Shown piece by piece: positions 12,650-24,009 of a stretch of 64,000 nucleotides of DNA. The stretch comes from Fomes fomentarius (Eukaryota > Basidiomycota > Agaricomycetes > Polyporales > Polyporaceae), in contig JABYQN010000001.1 of NCBI GenBank assembly GCA_022606135.1, positions 4,836,001 to 4,900,000 on the forward strand, given 5' to 3'. The position numbers and the translations under genes were made by a program. Below the pieces are notes generated by a model. The model did not search any database. It was not told where the DNA came from and saw nothing but the letters and a program-made list of their open reading frames with translations. The first letter of the stretch is position 1. The number at the start of each line of letters is the position of its first letter.

Positions 12650-15270
12650 CTTACAAGTATGGTCGGGGAGCTATCACCTCCCCCTGTGGAGGGGAGGCAG
12701 CGACGCGTCGATCATAGTCATGTTAGATACGCCGAGTAAACCAATCTCCGATCAAGCAACCTACGTCACAAGAATGCGACGAGGCTGAGAGCGGGAGGTT
12801 GTGAACAGCCATGTGTTCCCATGCCCATGTAAATCTCTCTCTTTTGTCCATCTACCGAAAGGGCGCTCAGCATACGTATCTCTTGAAGATTATGAGTGAT
12901 GCAAATGTCAATCGGTGAGTGTTGTCCTCAGTATTTGATGAGCTATAACCAGCCTGATCCCGACATACCTTCAAATTAGTCCTGCACGTTGAGGTAACTC
13001 TCCCTCGGCTTTTGTGCGGTAAGGCCTCAGAGCATACTACATACGAATGGATATGAACACATTGGATATGTGTGCAGCAGGAGGAACATTTGATAAGTAG
13101 AGGATAGGACTGGCAGGTGCAGATATCCTTCGCCTCATCCGCGCGGCCGCGGCGTGGGAATCGAATGTCCAGCGGTTTTCGAAGCGCCTAGGAGTGCCTC
13201 CTACTCGACCATAATAGGTCGTCTTTCATTCTCTCTCTCGTTTGTTCCATCAAGCTCTCCTCCAATCGCTCAGCTCTCGGCTCCCAATCAGTATGGTGAC
13301 CACCGTAGATGAGCAAGATGTCGTCCAACAGGCACAACCAGCGGTGACAAAGATCTTGGAGACGTGGTATACTCATGCGGAGGCACTACTCTCCTGCCTG
13401 TATACTGGGAGCATTCATGTTCAACACTCTGACGCACGTCACGTAGGCGCAAGGTGAGAGGACTCAGGACAGCAGAAGGAGAGAGCTCGGAAGGATACGG
13501 ACTTTTATAGAGACTCTGGGTTGATTGCGCGGACGAGACTAGCTAGAGCAATTGCCAGTCTCTGCCACACTTATCTATGGTGGGTCTCTCCATTCCGCAA
13601 GTTCGTCCGCCTCCCCGACCCCTATTACGTTTGCCCCTTTCTCCTGCTGCTCTTGCTCTCCTATCATACTCATCGAGTCGCCGTCATATAGACAGTCAAT
13701 GAACGGTGTTGAACCTTTTCAGGTATCGAGTACTGGCATACCGCAGCGATTTGGCCCTCGCATCATCCGAGCGCGAAAATTCTCGTACGTTGAAGTATAC
13801 AAATCTTTGTACAGCAGTAGACGATGTTTGGAGTTGCGCATTGCGATCAGACGCGCGCATCTCCCCTCATTGCCATGTTACATTCAACTTCCATCAAATC
13901 TGCATATACACCTACAGATACATAGACGATCACGAGATCGTTCGATTGCGTTAATTTCAACATCTCGCTCCTCCCCGGTACTGGCTGCTCCGACGCCTGA
14001 CGGCATGGCACTGGCAGCGTAGGAAGTACATTAATCACTTGAACGCCGACAACACTGACTGACATGCTTCCTCCAGCCAACCGCGCGATAGGCATGCCCA
14101 CTCGACCACGATCACCACTGAAGGCCCCGCATCCTGACTGTAGGTGGGCCGTCGCAGTAATGTATAAAGTGACGGCGTACCTTTGAGTCTTATACTTGGA
14201 ATCACAGGGTGAGTCACTGCATACTGTTATGGTCCTACCTTGTACCGTCCCTGTTCCCCTCACACCATCCCACAAGTCATAACTCTAGTTGACACCGGGA
14301 CTAGTCACTGCGCCAGTTCGCGGTCGTATCCATGGTCACGCATGACAGAGATAGGAGATACCTAGTCCACGTCTCGTCTGCGATCCGTCCTCGGCCATCG
14401 TGCTTCCAACATTGACATCGTAGCCCCGCACTCGATCGAGCCGTGTAGCGGCCTGCGAACTTCTCATTGACGCTGAATCCTGATATCGAACCGTTGTGCA
14501 TATCATATGTGTACAGTATAAGTGGCATGTCTTCAATTTTGAGGTGAAGCGTCGGCTGAAATATTGATAACGGGTAGGCTGTGTGTGCTGCAGGAGGCGT
14601 GTCACAGTGTGGTGTGTATTCTGCTAGGAGTTCGCAGTCGTCAGACTCAAGGGTATGGCGTCAAGAATGACGGGAGAAGGCTAGCCTGGATCCGATGGCA
14701 GAGGCTACACTATGACAAGTGAGTTTGAGTTTGAACTTGATACTACGCACGACCAACGCATCACAATTTTGACTGACTGTAACACTGTCTGACCTGTCAG
14801 TCAGTCTATGTGTCTTCCGTACAAGGTCATGTCTGACAGACAACTGCACCCCTCATAATTTTACGCAGTGAGTAGGAGAACCTCCTGGTGCTGTAACCCT
14901 GAAATCGGGCTACTTATCATTGCATCCGTGCTTGCTGAGCGCTCGAAGAGCTCGTTGCTTCTTATTGTTAGATGAGCACTGGCCAATGCTCTGCCCTCGA
15001 TGTCGATGCCGATGCCGATGCTGATGAACACCTATCGTCGAGACTCGAGGCACCAGCTTTGGGTCTCCTGCTGCCCGTCTTTGTGAGGTGGTGGCTACTG
15101 TGCAGTGCGCAGTATCGCGCAGTATCCAGGTGAACAGGACAGGACATTCAAGCAATCAAGGGTCGTGATATATATGAACCGGCAGGTTTTAAGCAGGCTG
15201 TCTGAGTCTACTGCGACTTGTGCGCAGTCTCAGCCGCCACCTTTGACTCACACTGCCCACATCACTGAAG
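12650..15270. other. Gene-poor stretch with repeat fragments
   Basis: No gene supported. Around 13930-14020 a block (GCGTTAATTTCAACATCTCG and what follows) is related to 26100-26190. Around 14900-15140 lies an inverted relative of 53195-53430, with a short imperfect GATGCC array at about 15000. A small frame starting at 13292 is followed by no convincing exon. Confidence 0.4.
14905..15140 (-). repeat. Dispersed repeat, inverted relative of 53195-53430
   Basis: Read on the minus strand this segment ends with AGCAAGCACGGATGCAA and a nearby GCCCGATTT, in the order seen at 53380-53430 on the plus strand, after a low-complexity hexamer-like array (GATGCC here, TTCGAC there). Both may be the 3' end of a lost gene whose tail was rich in Asp/Ser; no intact parent gene is visible. 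Confidence 0.5.
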
Positions 15271-16914
15271 ATGGGCTTTTTACTACCACGCCGCACACAC
15301 GCTCTGTGCTTCAGGCTACTGTTGCTGTCGTGGTTCCTCGCCCCGGCAGGAGTTCGCACACAGAGCAGCGATGTCCAGTGTGTGGCTGACTTCGGCTGGG
15401 TGAGTCCTGCCGTACCGCTGTATCTTACCATGTCCTGCCGAAGAGAAACTGTGAAAAATATGCTGACTTACTATGCTGCAGATGTCCAACCATCTCGGAC
15501 AGACTCCATGCCTTGTAGCCGCATACCTCCTCTCCGGATGCTCCAGTTCACACCCGAGTAAGTAGTATGTCAGCCACGTGTACCGTGTACCATGTTCGCA
15601 GAAGCGTCCGAGGTCATGATGTTTTTGTTTGACAGAACAGGTTAACAAACTCCGAGACCATTTTGTCTACCCTGGCCCGAGCGGACCTGATGATGAACTC
15701 GCGGACTGTCTGTGCAGCAGTGTGACATACTCTGTCCTTCAGGCATGCGAGGTGTGCCAGTTCGAGCCGTCAAGTGGACCAGGAGCTGTAAAGTACGTTT
15801 GAAACGTTGGTTGGCCCTCGTCTGCTTGATCGTTGACTTGGGTGTTATGGTACACAGTTGGCCAAAATTTACCGAAAAGTGTGTCACCAAGAGCATAGCG
15901 AGGTAGTTTCCGTCCCGTTTGTGCGCCGTAACTTCGTACTGTTCGCTCACGGTCAATCCCCTTTCTACGTTACTTAAACAAGTTATCCAAGGCCATTACG
16001 TGCGGGACTGACGGCGGTTCCGGCTTGGGCGTTTCAGGACGTGACGGTATGTTGCATACTAGCCACTCACGCCTCTAGCGGAAGCTGACAAGCCGAAGTT
16101 AACAAATACCTTCGACGTATCTGCCGCCCATCGCATCTACCTGCAAGGTAAGCAGGATTAACATGTTCCCTATGGGTGGGACTCGTGCTCACAGAAAGCC
16201 GGTTTGACTACAGACCTCCCTGACACGACGACCTTCTCTTCTCTGTCGTCACGATTGAAATCTACTACCCTATCATCCTCGTCTACATCTACCGCGTCAT
16301 CTATCATAACATCCTCGTCAAATCCGGCCCCATCATCGACCATATTGCCATCGAAGACACAGACGAAACCCCTTCCATCCTCCAGTTCGCAGGGTGACCC
16401 AACCTCCGCAGCAGACAACCTCTCAAGCCATACCGTTAGCCTTGATACATCTGCATCTGCATCATTGTTTCTCCCGTCATACACGATGCCTTACGATTCG
16501 GTGGATAGCTCACCGTCTCAGACACAAGGTCCCAGTTCCCCCACGTTGGCAGGCTCGGTTCCGGACCCCCGCAAAAACAGCAATGTGGCCCTGATTGTGG
16601 GCGCAGTCCTCAGTGGGGTAGGATTGCTCTTAGTTGCGGGCATCTTATTCCATCTTCTACGTCGACGCTGCCAGTGGAGGCACAGAGGGGCGCTGAGAGT
16701 TGAACGTCTCTGCGCCTCTGCAAAAGAGATGTTCAAAACGGGAGGCGACCATCGCGCTCGGACCGCTGCAACTCTCGAAGATTCGGCCTCGGAGGGGGGC
16801 ACCGAGAGGAGCGTAAACTCCAAGGAGCCTGTTGCCTCGCCTGCATGGGAGACGGGCTGGATGTTATTATATGTGCGTATTGCATCGTTTGCCCTCACCG
16901 TGACGGCAATTTAA
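15271..16914 (+). CDS. Secreted Cys-containing ectodomain plus single-pass Ser/Thr-rich surface protein
   Basis: Predicted 408-residue type I membrane protein at the cell surface. Exons 15271-15399, 15482-15557, 15636-15792, 15858-15902, 15992-16046, about 16099-16147 and 16199-16914 sum to 1227 nt, in frame. The first exon is a signal peptide (PRRTHALCFRLLLLSWFLAPAG). The ectodomain carries LGQTPCLVAAYLLSGC, then YPGPSGPDDELADCLCSSVTYS, VLQACEVCQ, WPKFTEKC and VPAWAFQDV; regularly spaced Cys suggest disulphides. A long Ser/Thr stretch, probably O-glycosylated, leads to one helix (NVALIVGAVLSGVGLLLVAGILFHLL) followed by RRR and a cytoplasmic tail. This layout is common in Agaricomycete wall or surface proteins; the partner or ligand is unknown. 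The paralogue at 45042-46813 has the same first-exon length (129 nt) and the same splice phases. The exact acceptor of exons 6 and 7 is my best phase-consistent choice. Confidence 0.82.
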
Positions 16915-17911
16915 CGTGAATAACACGAGGCTCATTGCGTGCATTATCCACGGTATAGAACCCTGATGACCCGACCACATTCCCGAGTCCAAGGTCGGCA
17001 AATGACGCGTGGGACATCTCACGGGGGGACGCACATGTAGGCAGTGTAGAACTGCGAGGAACTGGCACGTACATGGGAGCGCCGGAGATGTAGGTGCTGG
17101 GGAGTCAGTGAGAGAATGCCGCGTACAAGCACAGCTATTGTTTCCGTATGTTGGAGACCATCGAAATATTGGTACCCAGCGTCGTGTTTACACCAGGCCC
17201 TACATATATTTATATTTGATTGAAATCAGTTAGTATAACGGAACCATTTCATCTTCACGGACCCCTCCTGATTGAGAGCACGGTCATCTATATCTCTGGT
17301 GCTCCCTTGTACGTGCGAGCGGCACAGGCCACACTGTCACATTCAGCATCACTATAACATCGTATCACTCGGTGGCACCATTTCCCGACAATGTGCTATT
17401 ATCCTCCAAAGGTCCTCCCCTCGACCTGGTGTGGATTAGCACCGCCGAATTGTGACAGTAAATTCTCATGTCATCCATTCCCTTCAAGTGATCCTGAGGT
17501 GCCGCGACGATAGGCGACGGAAGTAGTAAGAGATTCACCAATACGGTCCGAGCGGTGCAACCAATAGGCGTGACAGACGACGACGGTGACTATCTATGGG
17601 CATTCCTTGAGAGTATGATAGACAGTGGCGCCGAGAAGACGAGTGCCGAAGGTAGAACAGTGGGGCTACGAAGAACTTGACCTTGACCCAGACCGTGTAC
17701 CCTGGCGCTGCATGACGACCTATAGAAAGAGCGCATCGATAGGGACCCCTAAGGGGAACGTACACAACGTACTACGTCGCACCGCACGCAATTAGTGAGC
17801 CGTCTCGACGGAGGTCTCAATGAACACCGCGGGGGGTCTGACGGGACGGGAGAGAGTCGAATGGTCAGCCTGGGACCACGGTACCAGCAGATCGGAAGAG
17901 GGCAGATTCAC
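16915..17911. other. Spacer holding the 3' tail of a duplicated unit
   Basis: From about 17440 rightwards this is the downstream part of the DUF6534-like unit: the block beginning near 17560 (GGCGTGACAGACGACGA) and that at 17780-17840 (GTGAGCCGTCTCGACGGAGG) recur at 26515-26800 and partly at 41150-41350. A short element at 17275-17350 (TCTATATCTCTGG then GCTCCC) recurs at 44880-44990 and, inverted, at 37980-38090. No gene. Confidence 0.55.
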
Positions 17912-19905
17912 TCACATGCGTACTGCGCGGTTCTTTGGGTTTTGCATCTCCATCGCGGTGAGGTTCCCGTCCTCACGCCGCAAACTCGCGATAGTCGGGA
18001 TAGTCGTCACGCCTGTTACCTCAGCCATGTGGTTCCGCAGACCTTCACGCGCGTTCAGACTGGCGACCATGGACACCGTGTACACTGAGGACGGTGGCGT
18101 GCGATTCAGGCGGAAATCGCGGACGACGAACGGGAGACTCACGGCTTGAAGCAACGTATGAGAATAGGACGTATAGCAGCATGTCACCGTTGGTCAGGTT
18201 CTACGCATATGAGGAAGGTCAGGTCTTAGGAAGGTGTTCATGAGATACGGTCGTAGAGAACACACCGTTACGATAGCTAGCAGCGCGAGAACGCTGCATG
18301 TCATGGGATGGTGAGAACGATTTCAAACGTGCAAACGTAGGAAGACTCGCATACCTAGTCATCAGGCCAGTGTTGATGGTGTAGAAGATCAGTCGATTGA
18401 TCAACCGTTTCGTCCTACCCATCACGACACTTGAGTTGGGCATTAGCACGGTCAACGTGAGGCTGTATACTGACCTCGAACCGCCCGTTCTCGACGTGAT
18501 CAAGAGAGCCACGAGGGTCAAACTAATCGCGATGTCCGTTGCGGCAATTAGCGCGTTATTCAGGGAGACGTATTTCTAGGAGCAGCCTTAGCATTGCCGG
18601 TATTTGTATCTCTACAATGACATTCACCTTCAGACCAGAGAGCGCGGCAACGGAATCGGTGGATACGCTAGGAGTGCGACATAAGTACCGTTGACCCGGG
18701 CCAGGTCAAGGGAGGTGGCGAACATCTTTACCACGAGCACTGTCCGGGATGTGATGAACGAAGGACCACCAGATGTTGCAGATGGACTCACTTATGCTAA
18801 CACCTGGGGGACCGCCATGGCGATGTCAGCGGTGCGGACAAAACGTCGATGTTACATGATCACAATACCCCAACACGCTGCGACCAGGAGCAACTGGTAT
18901 TATAGCCAATCAGATGAGTTATGATATGGGACCCAGGGGAAAACATACCAAGACTATTGTGACGGCAGTATATCTACAAACTGCGAGCCACAGATGAGAT
19001 GCTGTGGCACGACGGCTGGAGTCATACATACGGGCTGATACTCGGAGCACGTAGAACCTACACGGAGAATCAATGATCCGTTGCTGTGATTCAGGAAAAC
19101 GACATACAGTTGGACCAGAGCAATAAGGGTAGCCTCAGATGTGCGTGATGTCAGAGTGCTATCCGACTTGCTTGACGTGGACTTACATTCACGGCCGTTT
19201 GTCCCTATGACCGTTTGGATCGGAGACGGTGTGAGATGCGCGCTGTGCTCGACTGCAACAATCGACAGCACTCACGCTTGCTGTCCTGGAATGGTCTATG
19301 TAAATATGTGCAGACATAACATCACTATCGGAAAGATGTAGACATACCATGCGATCTTCGATTGACCGACTAGGTCGTTGTGAGCGTACACCAGATAATG
19401 CGCAACTGTGACGATCGTGAGTTAGTATCGTACCACATGTGGACAGCTAACGCAGACGGCTGACCAGTGTATGAATACAGCGCCATTTGGAGACAATCCA
19501 ATGTCCAAACGGCCCCGACCTTGCGGCCATACATGCTGTCAGTGTCAGAACGAAGATGGTGCGGAGGGTGATAGATGGAACGCACAGCCGCCTTCAACGT
19601 GCACCTGTCCTCGCGCCAATAGTGGCGAAGGTATGAGGCGACCTGACCGGTAGCGACTACGGGAAAGCGGGTGAGGAGTGGTAGACGGGAGAATGACGGG
19701 TCAGATACCTCCAAAGATCCTGGTACGAGGTGGAGAAATTTAGGGTGTTGTGTGAATGAAACAGAGAGATACTCACGTTCCGGTGATACCGAGGCTGCAC
19801 AGTATGATACCGACACTACAGGAATGAGCTGGAGATGGGAAGAAAAGGCGAGGGAAGGACTTACTTCCAACTCAGGTACGTCTCGAGGTCGAAGGGAGCA
19901 CTCAT
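17912..19905 (-). CDS. DUF6534-like multi-helix membrane protein, copy E1
   Basis: Intron-rich membrane protein gene read leftwards. It starts MSAPFDLETYLSW at 19905, joins by a phase-2 intron to VGIILCSLGITGT, then IFG, VATGQVASYLRHYWREDRCTLKAA, VGAVWTLDCLQMALYSYT and AHYLVYAHNDLVGQSKIAW, and later FYVLRVSAR. The C-terminal half has DIAISLTLVALLITSRTG and GRTKRLINRLIFYTINTGLMT, the hallmark of the DUF6534 domain of Agaricomycete membrane proteins, then PSSVYTVSMVASLNAREGLR; the stop is at 17912. About 330 residues and seven helices are expected; function is not established for the family. The middle exons (about 18900-19300) could not be modelled with certainty. It lies in a ~3 kb unit nearly identical to 26.2-29.5 kb. 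The TATA box kept by the other copies has decayed to CATAGGATA here. Confidence 0.75.
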
Positions 19906-20560
19906 TGTGAGAGAATTATCGTGAGCAGGAGGGGGAGCGGGACGGGGCGTGCGGCGGGGTGAAAGGATTGAGGAAGGGAGAATTTATGTGGAGTGAATTG
20001 GGTGATCGAGAGCCGGAATTACACCGTGCGCGATCGTGGCGCATCCCGAGGACCATGGCAATTGATTGCAAATTAAGGGTATCTATCCTATGCATGGTAT
20101 GATGCGATGCAAATCAGTTGGGCGACCATAGTAATCTTGCAATCGACCAGGAATGAGAGATGGACCAGCAAGTTGCAATTGAAACCCGCCGCGTTACTCG
20201 TTTGTCGCCAGTCAGCGGCGTCTGTCAGTGTTTCGGTATGTATCCTATGCGCTGGTTGAAAGCTATCCATATCTTTCTCCCATCCAGCCTGGATGACCGA
20301 GTGAGTGCCAGGTTCTCTCGTTCTCATACTATCTACCAGGTCCATGTAGTACAGTCCGGGCGTGAGTAGAGATGTTGCAGCGAGTGAGATTGGCTCCCCC
20401 ACGCATTGGCGCCACCTCCCGGCCCGGAAACCCGCCGGAACTTTCGACAGAAATCGCTTCGGATTTGTTCGGGCATCCGGCGCTTAGATCTAGAGCGATA
20501 CTGCGTCTGCCCGGCCTTTATGTTTGAATCTGAATCGCGGATCCGATGCTGGGGATGCTG
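19906..20560 (-). repeat. Upstream part of the duplicated DUF6534-like unit (E1)
   Basis: About 650 bp upstream of E1 that is also found upstream of E2 (to about 29480): shared blocks include the ATTGCAAATTAAGGGTATC block, CCGGCCCGGAAACCCGCCGG and the CATCCGGCGCTTAGA block. Similarity stops just before the TIR element that begins at 20647. Confidence 0.7.
20250..20258 (-). promoter_or_regulatory. Promoter block of copy E1 with a degraded TATA box
   Basis: On the minus strand CAACCAGCG is followed by CATAGGATACATA, about 340 bases upstream of the start of E1. In copies at 35100, 29223 and 43743 the same CAACCAGCG is followed directly by TATATAT. Conservation among paralogues suggests a core promoter; here the TATA part has changed. 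Confidence 0.45.
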
Positions 20561-20646
20561 GAGGGTCCTGGAGGCCCCTTCTGAGGGTCTCGTTCCCACG
20601 ATGTTCTGGAGAATAGCGCTCGGTGGCAAGTCTCCAGAACGTCCGG

Positions 20647-21701
20647 CACGGCGGGCAATCCCCAGATTTCTATGGAAGAAAAGTCGCAGAAAAGGCGTTG
20701 CTAGGTGTCACCTATTCGGCCTTTTTTCAGCGGTTTCTGTACCTTGGAATACGCGACTCATTCAGCGAATTATCTTTGGATTTTGAACATTATGTAACAC
20801 AAACTCTCGGTTTGATAGAAAAGCCGCTGAATATGTATCCTATGGTGCGAGGCGCCTAGTCACCGCTTCAATTGTACAACGAACCTCTGCGGCTACCAGA
20901 GGCCCAATTTTTGTCAGAATCCTTATCGACTTGACAAATCTACTCCTTTTCATGAGAGGAACCAAACTGTCAGACCGTTTGTTCAATTTCCAAAGATTGA
21001 CCGAAATAGAAAATTCTGACATCTCAGCGATTTTGCCACATTCCTTATATGGAATACAGGCGCCTTAACAAGCGCCAAAGGGTCTCAGCAGAGTCTGTCA
21101 TGTTCCTTACTACAACTAAAATATGGTTATGAAAGTAGCATGGGAACGTTAAAACACATCTATTGAGCAACCTCTGGCCGTCATACAGACAATCTTTCAG
21201 AGACTTGTGTAGGCGCCCGAACCTCCCGCCGATTTTGCCACTGCACAGTTTAGGCGGTGACTAGGCGCCCGGCACCATAGCCTTTGTCTTTTCATTGTCC
21301 ACAAAAGTTCCCGGTTAGGTTGCCTTTTTGGGACATATTTTGCGGCTATTTTCACGGTCAAATATCGATGAATACGTGGCCCCTTAGGCGTCACAAAAGG
21401 CAAAGCATTGTGCCGTCAGAAAAGGCGTCGAAATGGCGGCAAAAAGGAGACGCGTCGCCCCGCAGAAAAAAAACACTTGTAATATGTTTCATCCTCTATC
21501 CTAGAAAATGCGCACAAGAGTTTGCCTATTCTGCCATGGGAAATTTCCTGAAAAGGATACCTTTTCGTCCACAGAAAATGCGTAGAAAATTCTCACAAGA
21601 GGATACACGCTCTATGCATTAAAAGAGGCTGAATAGGTGACACCTAGCAACGCCTTTTCTGCGACTTTTCTTCCATAGAAATCTGGGGATTGCCCGCCGT
21701 G
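20647..21701. mobile_element. Non-autonomous TIR DNA transposon, CACTA-like ends, 1055 bp
   Basis: The ends 20647-20717 and 21631-21701 are perfect 71-bp inverted repeats, starting CACGGCGGGCAATCC and ending inward at GTGTCACCTATTC. A 3-bp target duplication CGG sits on both sides (20644-20646 and 21702-21704). Internal sequence is richer in A/T than its surroundings and codes for nothing recognisable, so it must be moved in trans. TIRs beginning CAC with a 3-bp duplication are the pattern of the CACTA (EnSpm) superfamily; that assignment is inference because no transposase is present. Identical TIRs imply a recent insertion. A smaller inverted-repeat unit is nested inside (20840-21280). Confidence 0.85.
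20840..21280. repeat. Nested inverted-repeat unit inside the TIR element
   Basis: CTATGGTGC, two variable bases, then GGCGCCTAGTCACCGC at 20840-20866 is matched by its reverse complement at 21254-21280. The unit is 441 bp long. It could be a second small element inserted into the larger one, or sub-terminal repeats used for transposase binding. I see no clear target duplication. Confidence 0.55.
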
Positions 21702-21704
21702 CGG

Positions 21705-22848
21705 TGCGTTTCGGGGCGGTTATGTCTATCCGTGACAATGGTCACGGCACGTGCTGATTTGTCATACGTTACACTACCATGTACAGTAATCGCGGCCACC
21801 CAGGAATGTAACTCCTCCTTCTGTCTATGGCCGCGAGTTGTCCTCATATTCACAATTTACTACACGCTGAAGCGGGGACGAGGGAAGCCATACAAACCAA
21901 CAGAGCTCTGTTCTACAAGCTGATAGATCGCGGCACCGCCAGAGCGTAGACGCTTCTCGACAGGCACTATGAGACGCAGTGCCGCTGAGCGCAGTCCTTC
22001 GATGAATACATACTGTCGTCGAGGAAGTCCTTGCAGCGCCCAGAATTGGAGGAGTGTTCGACGATAACATCGCATGCACCTGAGCCCGTTCGGGCATCGG
22101 ACGATGTCTGCAGCAATAGATATTTGACCTATAAGGGTAGTACTCGCATGATGCTAGCTATCGACTGTGTGGGACTCGGTGCACGTCCGTGTGCGATGCT
22201 GTACCGTTCCTAGGACCATTGGTGCAGAAGCAAACGCCCACCCTCATCTCGCACCGGAGTCTGGGGCCAATCGACGAACCAGAGGGGTGCCGCTTGCGAA
22301 TGCCTAATAATGACCGCTATGTTTGGTGTATGGGATGTAGATTATGAACGGTGATACGAACAGTGCAGTGCTGAATTTTGGACAAGGAGAGAATGCATGA
22401 CCCGCTGGGTCGTAACATGTCCAGGCCTGCGCTATCGTATGTAAGAATAGACACGCATACAACCACACAACGACCGTCATATCGTAGCGTCGCGTTGATG
22501 GCAGGCCCGGGCATCCGGGATGCGTCAAGCTGGTGACATCTACGCTGTGCAACTGACGAGGGGGTCCATCAACGACATCCTCGAATGAGCGCCTCTCGAA
22601 CTGAAGCTCATCTCTGAAGCTCTGAGATCGATGCTGCCATCGGATGGCAGGCTAAATCCGAGATAGACCGTAGACAGTGGTCGAGAGAGCAAATGAACGA
22701 ACCGTCGAATGGGGTGCGTACACCATACGGTCGCATGCCAGAGACACCAAGGGAGCCGAACGCAGACGGTCATGCGCAGTGCGATAGCCTGTGATGTAAA
22801 GAGCACCTCAAGGAAAGAAGAAAAGAAGATAAAAGGAGAGGCACTCAC
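21705..22848. other. No gene assigned
   Basis: Short overlapping frames only. A minus-strand frame at 22304-22552 has a hydrophobic stretch but no partner exons that I can join. The stretch lies downstream (left) of the membrane-helix exon at 22849-23033 and may hold further exons of that gene. Confidence 0.35.
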
Positions 22849-23033
22849 GGTGTGTGACGCGATGCCGCTCAACTTGCCGACCTCGTGCTTGACGAAGGCA
22901 TAGGGCGCGATGTCGAGCGCGGAGGCGAGAGGGGTGATGAGGGTGACAAGGAAGGAGACGGGCAAGGCGAGGAGCGTGATGGCGACATACGAGGAGAACG
23001 AGAGTAGGAACACGACAAGCGTCGATCGAGCTA
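22849..23033 (-). CDS. Membrane-helix exon of an unrecognised gene
   Basis: A 185-nt exon with good borders: acceptor CCGCAG ending at 23034 and donor GTGAGT from 22848. It encodes VARSTLVVFLLSFSSY, then VAITLLALPVSFLVTLITPL and DIAPYAFVKHEVGKLSGIASHT, that is, two membrane helices followed by a charged loop. Another likely donor, GAA followed by GTAAGC, is near 23711 on the same strand, within a generally open region up to about 24000, so a multi-exon membrane protein gene spanning roughly 22.5-24.0 kb is probable. I do not recognise the family and could not join the exons reliably. Confidence 0.45.
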
Positions 23034-24009
23034 CTGCGGAGGAGCGAACGATGTGAGAACGAGGGTGACAGTCGGATGGAGTCGATTGGCTGTGTATTCT
23101 CAGCCGTGACTTCAAGGGAGAAGGGGTCGATACGAACACATGAGCAGCTGTACGGAAAAGTGCAGCCAGGAAGCAGGACGCAAAACGCACAAAACGCTTC
23201 GTGGCGCCCTCGAGGCTCTGCTCACCGCACATGAAACAATCAGGAGGCGAAGAGAACATCCCGATGAGGATGTCAGGACGTAATCAGCGGGACTACATCG
23301 TTACACCAAGCACTTCAATCAATAGCAGAAGGTCGGTGTCGGTCCCGGGAGAAGGTGTCAAATAACCGACAAGTGTCGCCCTATGCTGTCACATACGAGG
23401 CACTACGCTTGCCAACGACGGAAATCCGTACAGCGGTACTACTCGACAGTCAAGTGTATACGCACCGTCCATCACTATGGTTTCTGCGGAAAACGGAGTA
23501 AGAGTGCAATGCTGAACAGGCCTAGCCAATGCGAACGCTCGACATCCGTACATGATGTACTGAGGACGACAGCCGTGTGACGCATTTCCACTGCGACGCA
23601 CATATACGTCTTGTGCGCCATCCGACACGCAAACGCTCGCCAGAACCCAAGTCGAAGACGTGAAGGACGAACGAGTACAAGAGGCAAGGAAGAGAGAGAA
23701 AAGCGGGGCTTACTTCTGAGTTGACGAGCGCACATGATCCCAATATTGACCGCGAACACGCAAATGTAAGAAGCGCGAGGATAACGTGAGAAAAACTTGT
23801 CGGGTGAAGGTGAAAAAAGAGGAAATGGAGAACGATCGCAGGACTGCGGATGGATGGCAACCCAGCCGCTGTCGACGAAGATAGCGAGCAGGGCCTTGTT
23901 TGGGTGAGTATGCCATATAATAGTCGACAGCATATGGACACGAGTGCTGGGTGATGAAAGGATCGAAGACTCACCAACAGAAGGTCCACGGAGGACCAAA
24001 ATCAATCAA

